DNA from: Lachnospiraceae bacterium XBD2001
GTDB taxonomy: Bacteria > Bacillota > Clostridia > Lachnospirales > Lachnospiraceae
Reading direction: 5' to 3'
DNA: 64,000 nt
Assembly: GCA_900116395.1 (NCBI GenBank)
Contig: FPAN01000008.1
Coordinates: 108,679-172,678, forward strand
The first letter of the stretch is position 1; each line of letters opens with the position of its first letter. The notes below the pieces were generated by a model that saw only the letters and a list, made by a program, of their open reading frames with translations, was not told where the DNA came from and ran no database searches. Shown piece by piece: positions 6,777 through 15,051 of this stretch. Both the position numbers and the translations under genes were made by a program.

Positions 6777-7367
6777 CTATTTCAAGATATCTATAACTTC
6801 TCTTCGGTAATCTTCCTTTCCTATGGTGTAGGAATAATGCTTTATCTGACGTATCTCGAATTCATCTTCAAGATAATCTCTTAACATCTTATATGTTTTG
6901 GAACCTAAAGCAACCAAAACAGGCTTGTCCCCCAAAAGGCTAATCTCGTATCGAAAGTCTTCAATATTTTGCTTTACAACATCTGGATTCTTCCGTAAGT
7001 AGGACTCTACCTTACCAGAATCAACCTCTTCATAATACTTGATTAAGTCCGTAATATAGCTGCCCCAATACTTCGTACCCTGCAGTGCAAATCTCAACTT
7101 ATAGTCATTTTGATATGTATAATTGCTATGAAAATTATACCAAGCATCTGTGCCCTGAGATACATCTCCATGCGTACTTGAAGCATTTAGCCCAACAAAT
7201 ACATATCCTGTATTAATGACTTTCAATAAATCCTTATTCTTGAACACAGATAAATCTGCCGTGTTCTTTTTAGGCTGTGCATTCGAATAATCCGTACTCC
7301 AAATTGCCCAGCTTGCCACTTTCCCATACTTCTTTTTCAAAAGATCATAATTCTTCTTACTAATCAT
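6777..7367 (-). CDS. Uracil-DNA-glycosylase-superfamily protein
   Basis: The 196-residue protein has the family layout: YVFVGLNASS near residues 55-64 (motif A region, water-activating loop with Asn), DAWYNFHS near 74-81, PVLVALGSKTYKML near 148-161 and KHYSY near 175-179 (motif B-like His before the DNA-leucine loop). Members excise uracil or related bases, or act on nucleotides in single-gene defence modules. The gene is 11 bp downstream of an HTH protein gene in the same orientation, so the HTH protein may control it. Placement beside a deaminase-like gene is suggestive. Substrate unproven. Confidence 0.65.
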   Translation of the reverse strand: MISKKNYDLLKKKYGKVASWAIWSTDYSNAQPKKNTADLSVFKNKDLLKVINTGYVFVGLNASSTHGDVSQGTDAWYNFHSNYTYQNDYKLRFALQGTKYWGSYITDLIKYYEEVDSGKVESYLRKNPDVVKQNIEDFRYEISLLGDKPVLVALGSKTYKMLRDYLEDEFEIRQIKHYSYTIGKEDYRREVIDILK

Positions 7368-7378
7368 TTGTGACCTCC

Positions 7379-8212
7379 TTAGTCAAGCATGAACACATCT
7401 GGAAAATAATTACGGAAGATGTTACTCAGACTCTTTGCAAACTCTCTCAAATAAAAGTATTCCGCGCTAAATGGAATTTCATAATAACTTTCATCATCAT
7501 CATACACATACGGAAAAATCTTTTTTATATATTCCCTTGCCATTTCTACCAATTCTTCATCATTATCCGTCAAGTAACATTGATACCCCATTCTAAGCAG
7601 ACAACGAGCTGTAAAATAGTCCTCCGAACAAAACTCATCCCATTTTGAAGATACATCCGCAGTCATAACATTTTCCGTATAAGCAAGGATAATATCGTGA
7701 AGTTTTTGCGCTGTATCTGTTGTAATGTCCAATGCAGCTTTATCAATTTCCAAGTGGATCATTTGTAAGTATTCCATTGTATTTTTATCTTCTTGCTTAT
7801 AATCACTTGTTTTACCGAATTCACCAGATGCATACTTCTGTGCAAAATCCAACAGTGCCTGATAGATATGTTTAATAAACTCTCGCTCTACGTTATTTTC
7901 TATAGCCTGATTAACCATAATGTCTTTCTCCTTTTCATCTAACAATTCTGTTACATCATTTAATTCAAGGAACTCAGACAAGGCTTCTACTAAAACAATA
8001 TCAACTGGCGCTTGGCCACCTTTCGAATACCATTTTCTTACGGTTTCATTTGAAACTCCAATAGCATCAGCACAATCATTGTAGAACTCTGCAAAGGTGT
8101 ATTTTTCTCCAGTTTCATTTCTATGTTCGTTAACCTTATTTCGAACTACCAATTGGAGTTTTTCTTTTGAAAACAAATATGTCTTAGCGTTTAGTATATA
8201 TTCTTTTGCCAT
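7379..8212 (-). CDS. XRE-type helix-turn-helix protein with a long C-terminal domain
   Basis: The ATG at 8212 follows GGAGGAACACGAC; an ATG five codons earlier is poorly placed. Of 277 residues, 30-80 contain a helix-turn-helix (FAEFYNDCADAIGVSNETVRKWYS). The remaining 190 residues are helical with an acidic end and no recognised domain. It is likely a DNA-binding regulator of itself and the UDG-like gene 11 bp downstream, with the C-terminal part sensing a signal or partner. It could alternatively be an effector with a DNA-binding head. Confidence 0.65.
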   Translation of the reverse strand: MAKEYILNAKTYLFSKEKLQLVVRNKVNEHRNETGEKYTFAEFYNDCADAIGVSNETVRKWYSKGGQAPVDIVLVEALSEFLELNDVTELLDEKEKDIMVNQAIENNVEREFIKHIYQALLDFAQKYASGEFGKTSDYKQEDKNTMEYLQMIHLEIDKAALDITTDTAQKLHDIILAYTENVMTADVSSKWDEFCSEDYFTARCLLRMGYQCYLTDNDEELVEMAREYIKKIFPYVYDDDESYYEIPFSAEYFYLREFAKSLSNIFRNYFPDVFMLD

Positions 8213-8331
8213 GTCGTGTTCCTCCATATAATCGCTATAGCTTTTATACTGTTATTCTAACAAACTCATTATTGAAATAAAGGCCTACCATTTTTTACCA
8301 TAGTCGACCCCAAAATTCGTTTATAAAAAAA

Positions 8332-8358
8332 GTTCCTATCTCCTTATGGAGTAGGAAC
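8332..8358. terminator. Bidirectional-looking terminator after Nmad3
   Basis: GTTCCTATCTCC pairs with GGAGTAGGAAC. Seven T's follow on the minus strand. It ends the Nmad3 transcript 20 bp after its stop codon. Confidence 0.75.
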
Positions 8359-8377
8359 TTCATTTCTTATCTTCATT

Positions 8378-9187
8378 CTAATCAGCTATGATCGACTTCG
8401 CCCAAGCAGTACACTCATCAGATTCAACCAATCCTAGTTCCTGCCAGATTCCAGCATAGTATATTCCTTCACTTGGATTCTTAGCAGAGTTATTTCTGCT
8501 GCTTAACACGTGATTCAAATCATAAACGGAATTCATCTTCCACGTTGCCTTATTACAGTTTTCACGCGTTAGAACTCGTTTCTTATCAAAAGTTAATAAC
8601 CCCGCTCCGGACTTACTCTTATCAAATGACAACGTCTTAGATGCCTTAAAGATAACATTCGTGTTATTACATCTCCGCTGCTCACAAGCATGAGGATGCC
8701 ACCACATCTTCTTAATCTCATCCGGATTATCAAGAATCTCTCCGACCTGTAAATACCCCCATATTACCTGCAAATCCTTGTCTTTGTAAAAGTCACCTGT
8801 TCTTCGTACATATTTATAATGGCCATCATCATTAATCACGTAATGAAAATTACCAAAGAACAAGAATAAATCGCCCTTCTCTATCCCTATGTTCTTCAAG
8901 TAACCTGCTGCCGCATCAATCTGCCCAAAAGCCGGTTCCCAGCCGTCAATCTTATTAATTCGACGATTCTCGTCTAAGTCAGGATCTACATGGCAGCTTT
9001 CTCCGCCCTTGTAATTTAAATCAGAAAGGATCTCCCTGTATGATGCTCCATTGTACTGAAGATCAGTGTATTTATCGCAATCATAACTAGGAATTGGAAA
9101 CGAAATCATGGTCCCATCTTCAAATATAGGACTTACAATTCCGCCATTGGCAGAATCAAATCCCTTACGGCTCAATATTACTTTCAT
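8378..9187 (-). CDS. Nucleotide modification associated domain 3 (Nmad3) protein
   Basis: The 269-residue protein opens with MKVILSRKGFDSANGGIVSP, the signature start of the Nmad3 family, followed by FPIPS and later HVDPDLD, FFGNFHY and WWHPHA. Nmad families were named for their association with hypermodified DNA bases in phages and bacteria; they are proposed to act on modified nucleotides, but the chemistry of Nmad3 is unknown. It lies after the MazG gene in the same orientation. A run of nine G's sits in its ribosome binding site region. Whether it serves the nearby phosphorothioate system is not shown. Confidence 0.8.
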   Translation of the reverse strand: MKVILSRKGFDSANGGIVSPIFEDGTMISFPIPSYDCDKYTDLQYNGASYREILSDLNYKGGESCHVDPDLDENRRINKIDGWEPAFGQIDAAAGYLKNIGIEKGDLFLFFGNFHYVINDDGHYKYVRRTGDFYKDKDLQVIWGYLQVGEILDNPDEIKKMWWHPHACEQRRCNNTNVIFKASKTLSFDKSKSGAGLLTFDKKRVLTRENCNKATWKMNSVYDLNHVLSSRNNSAKNPSEGIYYAGIWQELGLVESDECTAWAKSIIAD

Positions 9188-9191
9188 TCTT

Positions 9192-9200
9192 CCCCCCCCC
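9192..9200 (-). promoter_or_regulatory. G9 tract in the Nmad3 ribosome binding site
   Basis: Nine consecutive G's (minus strand) end four bases before the AAGA that leads into the Nmad3 ATG at 9187. The tract includes or replaces the Shine-Dalgarno sequence. Tracts of this length slip during replication, so spacing and translation may vary between cells. Confidence 0.5.
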
Positions 9201-9209
9201 GACGATTAA

Positions 9210-9530
9210 TTACAGCTCATCATACTTCGCATTGCTTCCACGAGCCTTCTCCACCGGATACTTGGCCTCATTCTGAGTCATCTTCATATTGATGATTTCA
9301 TCCGCATCGAAGCCCAGCTTATCCAACAAGTTCTGGCAATACACCATTACATCCGCCAGTTCTTCCTTCACATGCTGTTCGTCGAACTGTTCGTTGTCCC
9401 ATTGGAAGCACTCCAACAGTTCTGCAGCTTCAATCACGATGGACTTCGCCAAGTTGGACGGTGAATGGAACTGGTCCCAATCACGGTCCTCGGTAAATTT
9501 TCTAATACGGTCAATGGTTTCTTGTTTCAT
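9210..9530 (-). CDS. MazG-like nucleotide pyrophosphohydrolase
   Basis: This 106-residue all-helical protein carries EAAELLECFQ (about 33-42) and EELADVMVYCQNLLDKL (about 56-72), the paired acidic metal-binding motifs of the MazG/RS21-C6 (DCTPP1-like) superfamily. It should hydrolyse non-canonical or pyrimidine (d)NTPs to monophosphates. The C-terminus ends N-x-x-K-Y-P-V-E-K-A-R-G as in the family. It reads into the Nmad3 gene 22 bp downstream. GC content is like the chromosomal flanks, unlike the AT-rich genes around it. Confidence 0.9.
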   Translation of the reverse strand: MKQETIDRIRKFTEDRDWDQFHSPSNLAKSIVIEAAELLECFQWDNEQFDEQHVKEELADVMVYCQNLLDKLGFDADEIINMKMTQNEAKYPVEKARGSNAKYDEL

Positions 9531-9677
9531 ATCATTCCGTCCTTATGACTCTATTAGTCCTACTTTAAAACTACTATATTGTCTTCAACACTTACATTCT
9601 TTACCAACCTCAGCGTCTCATCCAACTATGCATAAATCGTTTTTCCCATACGCGAGAGCCCAAGAATCTCGATATTC

Positions 9678-10190
9678 TTAAGCAAAATCCATATGCTGTC
9701 TGCTTCCGAAGCCATCCTTCTTCAAATCAGAATCCAAATAATCATAAGAAGTCGGCACCACCTTAATCAGGTTCATGGCCTGGGGCAACTTCTTCATGGC
9801 TTCCACCGGAATCTTCTTGTGTTCCATCAGCTTCAGATACTCCTCTGAAAAAGGCTCCACCATAGATGCCACGCCCTGCACCTGCAGACTCTTCAACTGT
9901 CCGAATCCACCATATGGTTCGAATATAGCAAGGCCTACATTCTTATTCTCCTTCAGACCTTTAAACTTCAGTCCACCTTCGGAGAAAAAGTAAAAGCAGC
10001 TATCCACATAGTTATATTCAATCGGTGTATTACGCACCATATCTGCAGAAGCTGTCGCCAGCGCACAGGTATTATGGGCGCCGATGAAAGCCTCTATCTT
10101 TTCTTTTAACGCTGCCGGTTCCATATGAACAGAGTCGCGGTCACGCTCTATCCAGTGGGATGCAGCTGCGTCGTAATCTAGTTGGTACAT
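9678..10190 (-). CDS. Pyridoxamine 5'-phosphate oxidase-like flavin-binding protein
   Basis: The 170-residue protein shows the split-barrel FMN-binding pattern: CALATASADMVRNTPIEYNY (about 42-61), FYFFSEGGLKFKGLKENKNVGLAIF and SLQVQGVASMVEP. These proteins bind FMN, F420 or haem; members this short often act in stress responses rather than pyridoxal synthesis. It is monogenic, starting after AAGGGGGAAAACAC, and separated from the AIPR gene stop by 30 bp in the same orientation. Its base composition matches the flank genes. Confidence 0.85.
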   Translation of the reverse strand: MYQLDYDAAASHWIERDRDSVHMEPAALKEKIEAFIGAHNTCALATASADMVRNTPIEYNYVDSCFYFFSEGGLKFKGLKENKNVGLAIFEPYGGFGQLKSLQVQGVASMVEPFSEEYLKLMEHKKIPVEAMKKLPQAMNLIKVVPTSYDYLDSDLKKDGFGSRQHMDFA

Positions 10191-10220
10191 GTGTTTTCCC
10201 CCTTATGTGTTTATAAGAAA

Positions 10221-12326
10221 CTAAATAACTCCCATCATCAACTCAATAAATGAATTAACAAAACCTATTTCAAACGGGATATTATTGTATGAAACATTAC
10301 AATCTGGATTCTCCCCGCCTAACATTGTTGGAATGGTATCATCTACACATGGTTCAATTCCCAGCTTATCAGTAAACGCCTCATTGACTTCATCTATCAA
10401 ATCACCATACGCATCATATATTTCATCTTCAGTCATATCCTCAGATCCATAATATGGGTTAAATAACTCAGCGCCAATATTGAATGATTCGTCTCCATTA
10501 ATAGTAATCTTCAAAGAACCAAATACAGCACTATCGACATTAAGTCTATATTCTCCTTCATCTTCTTCAAATCCTGCTTTTAATAGTTCTTCAATGAAGG
10601 AATCTTTGCCGCATTCAAGTTTAGAAGCATCACTAGTATTTACAACATATAGTTTTTCAAAGATTTCTGCTCTGTCAACTTCACATATTTTCTCCCAAAA
10701 ATCCTTAGTCTTACTTGCATCAGGAGTATACCCCTCCCTTTTGTAAGCATATGCATCATTCACCATGCCAGCAAAAGCTTCCATATATTTTTTTATATTA
10801 GCTAATAATTCATTGTTCTCCTTAAAATGAGTGTAGTCTACCTTATATTCATTTTGAGTATCATACTTTTGTCCCTGCATACATAATAAAACATACGAAA
10901 TAAACGACCACCTATTATTAGCTAAAATAGAGTGCGTTTTTTCATCTGTAAATTCTTTAAGTGTTCTACTATAACTTTTATATAATTTAAAAACCCAAAT
11001 AAGCTCATGATAGTATTTTAAATACAATTCAGTTTGCTTTTCTTTTGAATCGGCATCCGAAAACTCATTTTTAAAATACTCATCTTTAAGATCTTCCTGG
11101 TTGATATCCTCCATATATAGTTTTGACGGACCATTATTCCTAGCTTCTGTAGGATGCATGAAACAAGTGTAAACAAGCTGTGCAAACAATGGTAATTGGA
11201 TTGTATTCGAATAGTTTTCTTCACCTCTTTTTATTATGTATAAGAAATCCTCATTTCGTGCTTCTCGTTCTTCCATATATGAATTAAATTTAGAAACAAA
11301 TGGTGTCTGAAAAGCAATATCCTCTGCTTTAATCGGTTTTTGTCGATTTAATGCTATTGTTATTTTTCGTTTCATAACTCTATGATTTGTCGTTATGACA
11401 CGAAGCAGCACTTTTGCATTATCCTTTGCGTGATTCAATGTTTTTTGATCTATAGATTTATCGCCAAATATTCTTGCTGCTGTTGAAATAGTTTGAGCAC
11501 CATTAATAACAGAAAAATCTAGTTTTCGATTATTCCACGAATCGGTAAATGTAATTTTTAAAGGATTTTCTAAACTAATATTACTTGTCTTATCGGTAAC
11601 TATCGTTACTCCGTTATTATAAAACCAGAACATATCAGGCTCTTCAATCAATGTTTGCCTCATTGAATTTTCCAAACTAAGCTGATCACTTATTCCATAT
11701 CTTAGATTACTTGAAAACAAATCTTCACCAACTCTATTATATATATCAACAAGCTCTGATAATTTTACTATAAATAAGTATCCTTTAATATTTCCTTTAT
11801 CTTCATCGCCAGATACTTTTACATTAAAATTAATGTTAGGTTCAGGGAAAATAATCGAATTCATTCGAACAACGCCAACTTCTATTGGTTTATTATCTAA
11901 TGATGGTATGAACAATACATCAATCGTTGCTTTTTTGGCGCTAATATTAGCATCTTTACATATTTGCGTTTTATACACACGTAAAACACTTGATAGTTCA
12001 TTTCGCTCATGTAAACCTTCAACAACACCTATCAATTGAATTCGATAGTCTTTTAATGACAAATTTGTATCCTTAATGTAAGAAACTATTCTTTGTTTTA
12101 ACCTCTCTTCCGTCTCTGTTTCATATCTAAAAATGAAAACAATCTTGTTAGCCTCTTCTTCCTTTTCATTAATCTCAATGTGTATAAAATCACTTTTTCT
12201 TTCCGCGAAACTAACTATCTTTTGTTTATTCTCATCAACAAAAAACGTATCATCTATTTCTTCCACGCAACGCAGTATTCTTTTCTCAAAGTCCTCAACC
12301 AGAGCCTTTTTCTCGCTTCTATTCAT
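10221..12326 (-). CDS. AIPR-family (abortive infection) protein
   Basis: The ATG at 12326 has a near-perfect AAGGAGGACCAAA site and overlaps the FRG stop by 8 bp; 701 residues follow. Near residue 275 is DFSVINGAQTISTAARIF, the hallmark of AIPR proteins (INGxQT). Flanking segments MFWFYNNGVTIV and ITIALNRQKPI also match. AIPR proteins were named for abortive phage resistance; a biochemical activity is not settled. The C-terminal 150 residues are acidic. The gene is last in the array that begins with dndB and is translationally coupled to the FRG gene. It may be an added effector of the phosphorothioate system or an independent two-gene module. Confidence 0.85.
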   Translation of the reverse strand: MNRSEKKALVEDFEKRILRCVEEIDDTFFVDENKQKIVSFAERKSDFIHIEINEKEEEANKIVFIFRYETETEERLKQRIVSYIKDTNLSLKDYRIQLIGVVEGLHERNELSSVLRVYKTQICKDANISAKKATIDVLFIPSLDNKPIEVGVVRMNSIIFPEPNINFNVKVSGDEDKGNIKGYLFIVKLSELVDIYNRVGEDLFSSNLRYGISDQLSLENSMRQTLIEEPDMFWFYNNGVTIVTDKTSNISLENPLKITFTDSWNNRKLDFSVINGAQTISTAARIFGDKSIDQKTLNHAKDNAKVLLRVITTNHRVMKRKITIALNRQKPIKAEDIAFQTPFVSKFNSYMEEREARNEDFLYIIKRGEENYSNTIQLPLFAQLVYTCFMHPTEARNNGPSKLYMEDINQEDLKDEYFKNEFSDADSKEKQTELYLKYYHELIWVFKLYKSYSRTLKEFTDEKTHSILANNRWSFISYVLLCMQGQKYDTQNEYKVDYTHFKENNELLANIKKYMEAFAGMVNDAYAYKREGYTPDASKTKDFWEKICEVDRAEIFEKLYVVNTSDASKLECGKDSFIEELLKAGFEEDEGEYRLNVDSAVFGSLKITINGDESFNIGAELFNPYYGSEDMTEDEIYDAYGDLIDEVNEAFTDKLGIEPCVDDTIPTMLGGENPDCNVSYNNIPFEIGFVNSFIELMMGVI

Positions 12327-13467
12327 TTTGGTCCTCCTTATACTCTGACTCACTACTTTTATCAATTGTCAGTCCTAAGTCAACTGGTATGTCTTTTATA
12401 AAAGATTTGATGATTGATGAATACTTTACATTAGCGATGCGAATAGCATTCTCAGCGTCGCTTTTTGCTTGTGAATCAACCCCCTTCGTATCAACAATAC
12501 CTTGCAGCCTCGTAAGATATGCTAATAGTCTATTCTTTTGGTTGACTATATTCTTCTCTATTATTCTCGAAAGATCACCTGTATCTTTTCCTTTATTCAC
12601 ATAATAATCAAGACAATCCGCATAGTATTCGTACTCACTTTTATATATATCTAAAGTTGCGTCTGTGTTACTTCGCAAGCCAACTCCAATAGTATTCATT
12701 CGTAAGCATTTTCTCTTAATTTCTTCGCGCATAAGCTCAACTTCAGGGTAAACAGAACCGGTATATATACCAAATAGAGTTTGTAGTTCTTTCCTTATCT
12801 GAGCCTTACCTTGCTTTGATATCCTTATACCGTATAGCTGATGGAAAGGAATCGGTTCCGGTATATCACCTGTAAAAAGGATAAATGCACCCTGTTGAGC
12901 TATTATTCTCTTATTCTGTTTACAATGATCTATCAAGCGATGATTATAAGAAAAAAAGGCATCATTTAAAATATTCTTATTTCCCTCTAAGGCAGCATTA
13001 TATATTTCTTTGGTATTCTGAGCCTCGGGGCTTAGCGCTTCACTGTATTTAAACGCATAGACAAAGCCATCTGAATCGTCCAATGAATCCTCTGGTTTTA
13101 CATAATAAGGTGTAGTTGCAAAATAAAGAGCTATTAAGCAATTATAGGAAACATCCAATAGACGACTAGGGAATCCATCATGTTGCGCATCAATAGCATT
13201 ATGCAAATAATCTGTATTTCCGGAAATATCATTCTGTCTCATTGCGCAAAACATATTAATCTCGTAATTATCAATTTGCTTCAATGAATAATCACGGTAG
13301 ATTGTAGGAATACAAGGCGTATTATATTCCTCCGCTTCTCCTCTAAAAACAAGAAAACTATTGCTTTCATCACACCAATTCTTCTCAAGTACTTGAACCG
13401 CATTTATAAATTCCGACACACTAGATACCGGTTCAATTTTTTCTAATAATCCATCCTGTAATTCCAT
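12319..13467 (-). CDS. FRG-domain protein
   Basis: The ATG at 13467 follows GGAAGGACTTGT; 382 residues follow. FLVFRGE at residues 39-44 is the FRG motif and QHDGFPSRLLDVS (about 97-109) with CLIALYFA is the second conserved block. FRG domains are frequent in mobile islands and resemble NAD- or ADP-ribose-type enzyme folds in some analyses, but activity here is unproven. The second half is helical. It lies 47 bp after dndA and overlaps the AIPR start by 8 bp, making FRG and AIPR a coupled pair attached to the dnd operon. Confidence 0.85.
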   Translation of the reverse strand: MELQDGLLEKIEPVSSVSEFINAVQVLEKNWCDESNSFLVFRGEAEEYNTPCIPTIYRDYSLKQIDNYEINMFCAMRQNDISGNTDYLHNAIDAQHDGFPSRLLDVSYNCLIALYFATTPYYVKPEDSLDDSDGFVYAFKYSEALSPEAQNTKEIYNAALEGNKNILNDAFFSYNHRLIDHCKQNKRIIAQQGAFILFTGDIPEPIPFHQLYGIRISKQGKAQIRKELQTLFGIYTGSVYPEVELMREEIKRKCLRMNTIGVGLRSNTDATLDIYKSEYEYYADCLDYYVNKGKDTGDLSRIIEKNIVNQKNRLLAYLTRLQGIVDTKGVDSQAKSDAENAIRIANVKYSSIIKSFIKDIPVDLGLTIDKSSESEYKEDQNE

Positions 13468-13514
13468 ACAAGTCCTTCCCAATAGCATTTCGTTCCAAAT
13501 ATCAATCTTGTTGT

Positions 13515-14666
13515 TTACATCACTAATGCTTTTGCAATATCAACCATTTCGCTGAAAGGTTCTAAGACATCCTTCATTTCAACGCCAGCTCCCCAGCTTA
13601 TTCTTACTGAATTTTCAATTCTTTCAACTGGAACTCCCATCGCGACAAGCACATAACTAGGATCATAACTCTTCGACGTACATGCTGAGCCATTTGATAA
13701 TGCGCAATACTGCTTTGTAGATATCATAAGCGCTTCAGATGAAACACCATTAAAACAAATATTCAAAGTACTATCCACGCAATACTCCTGGTCGCCATTT
13801 AGCTCAAAGCTAACTCCAGATTCATTTAAAATTCTAAGTAATTCCTTCTTTATAGCCTTGTTATTTTCTTCAATAAGGCCATATTCTTCAGAAGCGAATT
13901 CACAAGCAGTTCCCATACCAGCCACTAACGCTACAGGCGTAGTGCCTGGCCTAATACCATGTTCCTGCTGTCCACCAAAATAAACACTTTTCACTGGTGG
14001 TAATTGATAATTCTTTTTCCTAAGAATCAAAGCACCAATTCCTTGTGGTCCCCTGAATTTATGTGCACTAAACGAAAGCATATCATATTGAATTTTTCTA
14101 AGTTCTTCTACCAGCTTTCCACAACTTTGTGTCGCATCAATATGAAATAAGACATCCTTATTTGCTAAGAATTCGCCAATTTCTTTAACAGGCTGAATTA
14201 TTCCAGTTTCATTGTTTACATGCATCACCGAAACAAGTAACGTATCATCTCTAACTAATTCAATTATATTATCAGCTGAAACTCTACCACTTATATCAGG
14301 TTTAACTATATCAACATCAAATCCAATACTCTGCATGTGTTTAGCTGTATTGAGAACCGCTTTATGTTCTATAGCGGTTGTTATAATATGTTTTTTACCA
14401 GTTTCTTCCGCATAATCTAGCAACCCCTGGATTGCAATATTATTACTTTCAGTTGCTCCACTTGTAAAAAAGACTTCATCAGTATTCACCTGTAACAATT
14501 CAGCAACTTGACTACGTCCCTTTTCAACGATTTTTCGAGCATCATCGCCATAATTGTGCGTTCTACTATCCGCATTCCCGGGATTATTTGCATATACGTT
14601 TACCATGACTTCCAAAACTCTTGGATCTATCGGTGTTGTCGCATTGTAATCTAAATAAACGCTCAT
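13515..14666 (-). CDS. dndA: Cysteine desulfurase of the phosphorothioation system
   Basis: This is a 383-residue IscS/NifS-type PLP enzyme. It starts VYLDYNATTPIDP, has the PLP lysine in SFSAHKFRGPQG (about Lys-202) and the catalytic Cys in SNGSACTSK (about Cys-329). It takes sulfur from cysteine and passes it on as persulfide, here presumably to DndC for DNA backbone sulfuration. In many hosts this role is taken by a chromosomal IscS; here the gene is within the cluster, 4 bp after dndE, with GAGGAATAAAGAA before the ATG. The location after dndE, rather than first in the cluster, is a less common order. Confidence 0.93.
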   Translation of the reverse strand: MSVYLDYNATTPIDPRVLEVMVNVYANNPGNADSRTHNYGDDARKIVEKGRSQVAELLQVNTDEVFFTSGATESNNIAIQGLLDYAEETGKKHIITTAIEHKAVLNTAKHMQSIGFDVDIVKPDISGRVSADNIIELVRDDTLLVSVMHVNNETGIIQPVKEIGEFLANKDVLFHIDATQSCGKLVEELRKIQYDMLSFSAHKFRGPQGIGALILRKKNYQLPPVKSVYFGGQQEHGIRPGTTPVALVAGMGTACEFASEEYGLIEENNKAIKKELLRILNESGVSFELNGDQEYCVDSTLNICFNGVSSEALMISTKQYCALSNGSACTSKSYDPSYVLVAMGVPVERIENSVRISWGAGVEMKDVLEPFSEMVDIAKALVM

Positions 14667-14670
14667 TTCT

Positions 14671-15051
14671 TTATTCCTCTATCGCTAGTGCCACTAAATC
14701 ATCTAAGTTCTTAATAAACCCTGTTCCACACAAGTAAGATATTCCACGTTCAATATTCAAGTAAAAATACTTCGTTAATGTTGCTGGATCTGTTGGTAAA
14801 TCCATTTCAATACACCAAGCCTTAACCAGAGCTTCATAAATATCACTATACTCTCCACCAAAGGTATACCAAGACATCTCAAGATTACTGTCCGCAGGAA
14901 TATCAATGTCTGTTGGCAAAGTTTTTTCGCTCAACGAATAACACAATGCCCATCTACATAAAATGTTCCAGTTTTTTATACCCGTTTTCCCTTTTAATCT
15001 TGATAATTTATCTTTTGCCTGCTGCGAGAGCCTTATCTGCTTTACAATCAT
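14671..15051 (-). CDS. dndE: DNA phosphorothioation protein DndE
   Basis: At 126 residues it is the usual size. The N-terminus (IRLSQQAKDKLSRLKGKTGIKNWNILCRWALCYSL) and the LNIERGISYL motif (98-107) are characteristic of DndE. The family forms tetramers that bind nicked DNA and is needed for phosphorothioate insertion by DndCDE. The ATG overlaps the dndD stop (ATGA), so translation is coupled. Confidence 0.93.
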   Translation of the reverse strand: MIVKQIRLSQQAKDKLSRLKGKTGIKNWNILCRWALCYSLSEKTLPTDIDIPADSNLEMSWYTFGGEYSDIYEALVKAWCIEMDLPTDPATLTKYFYLNIERGISYLCGTGFIKNLDDLVALAIEE

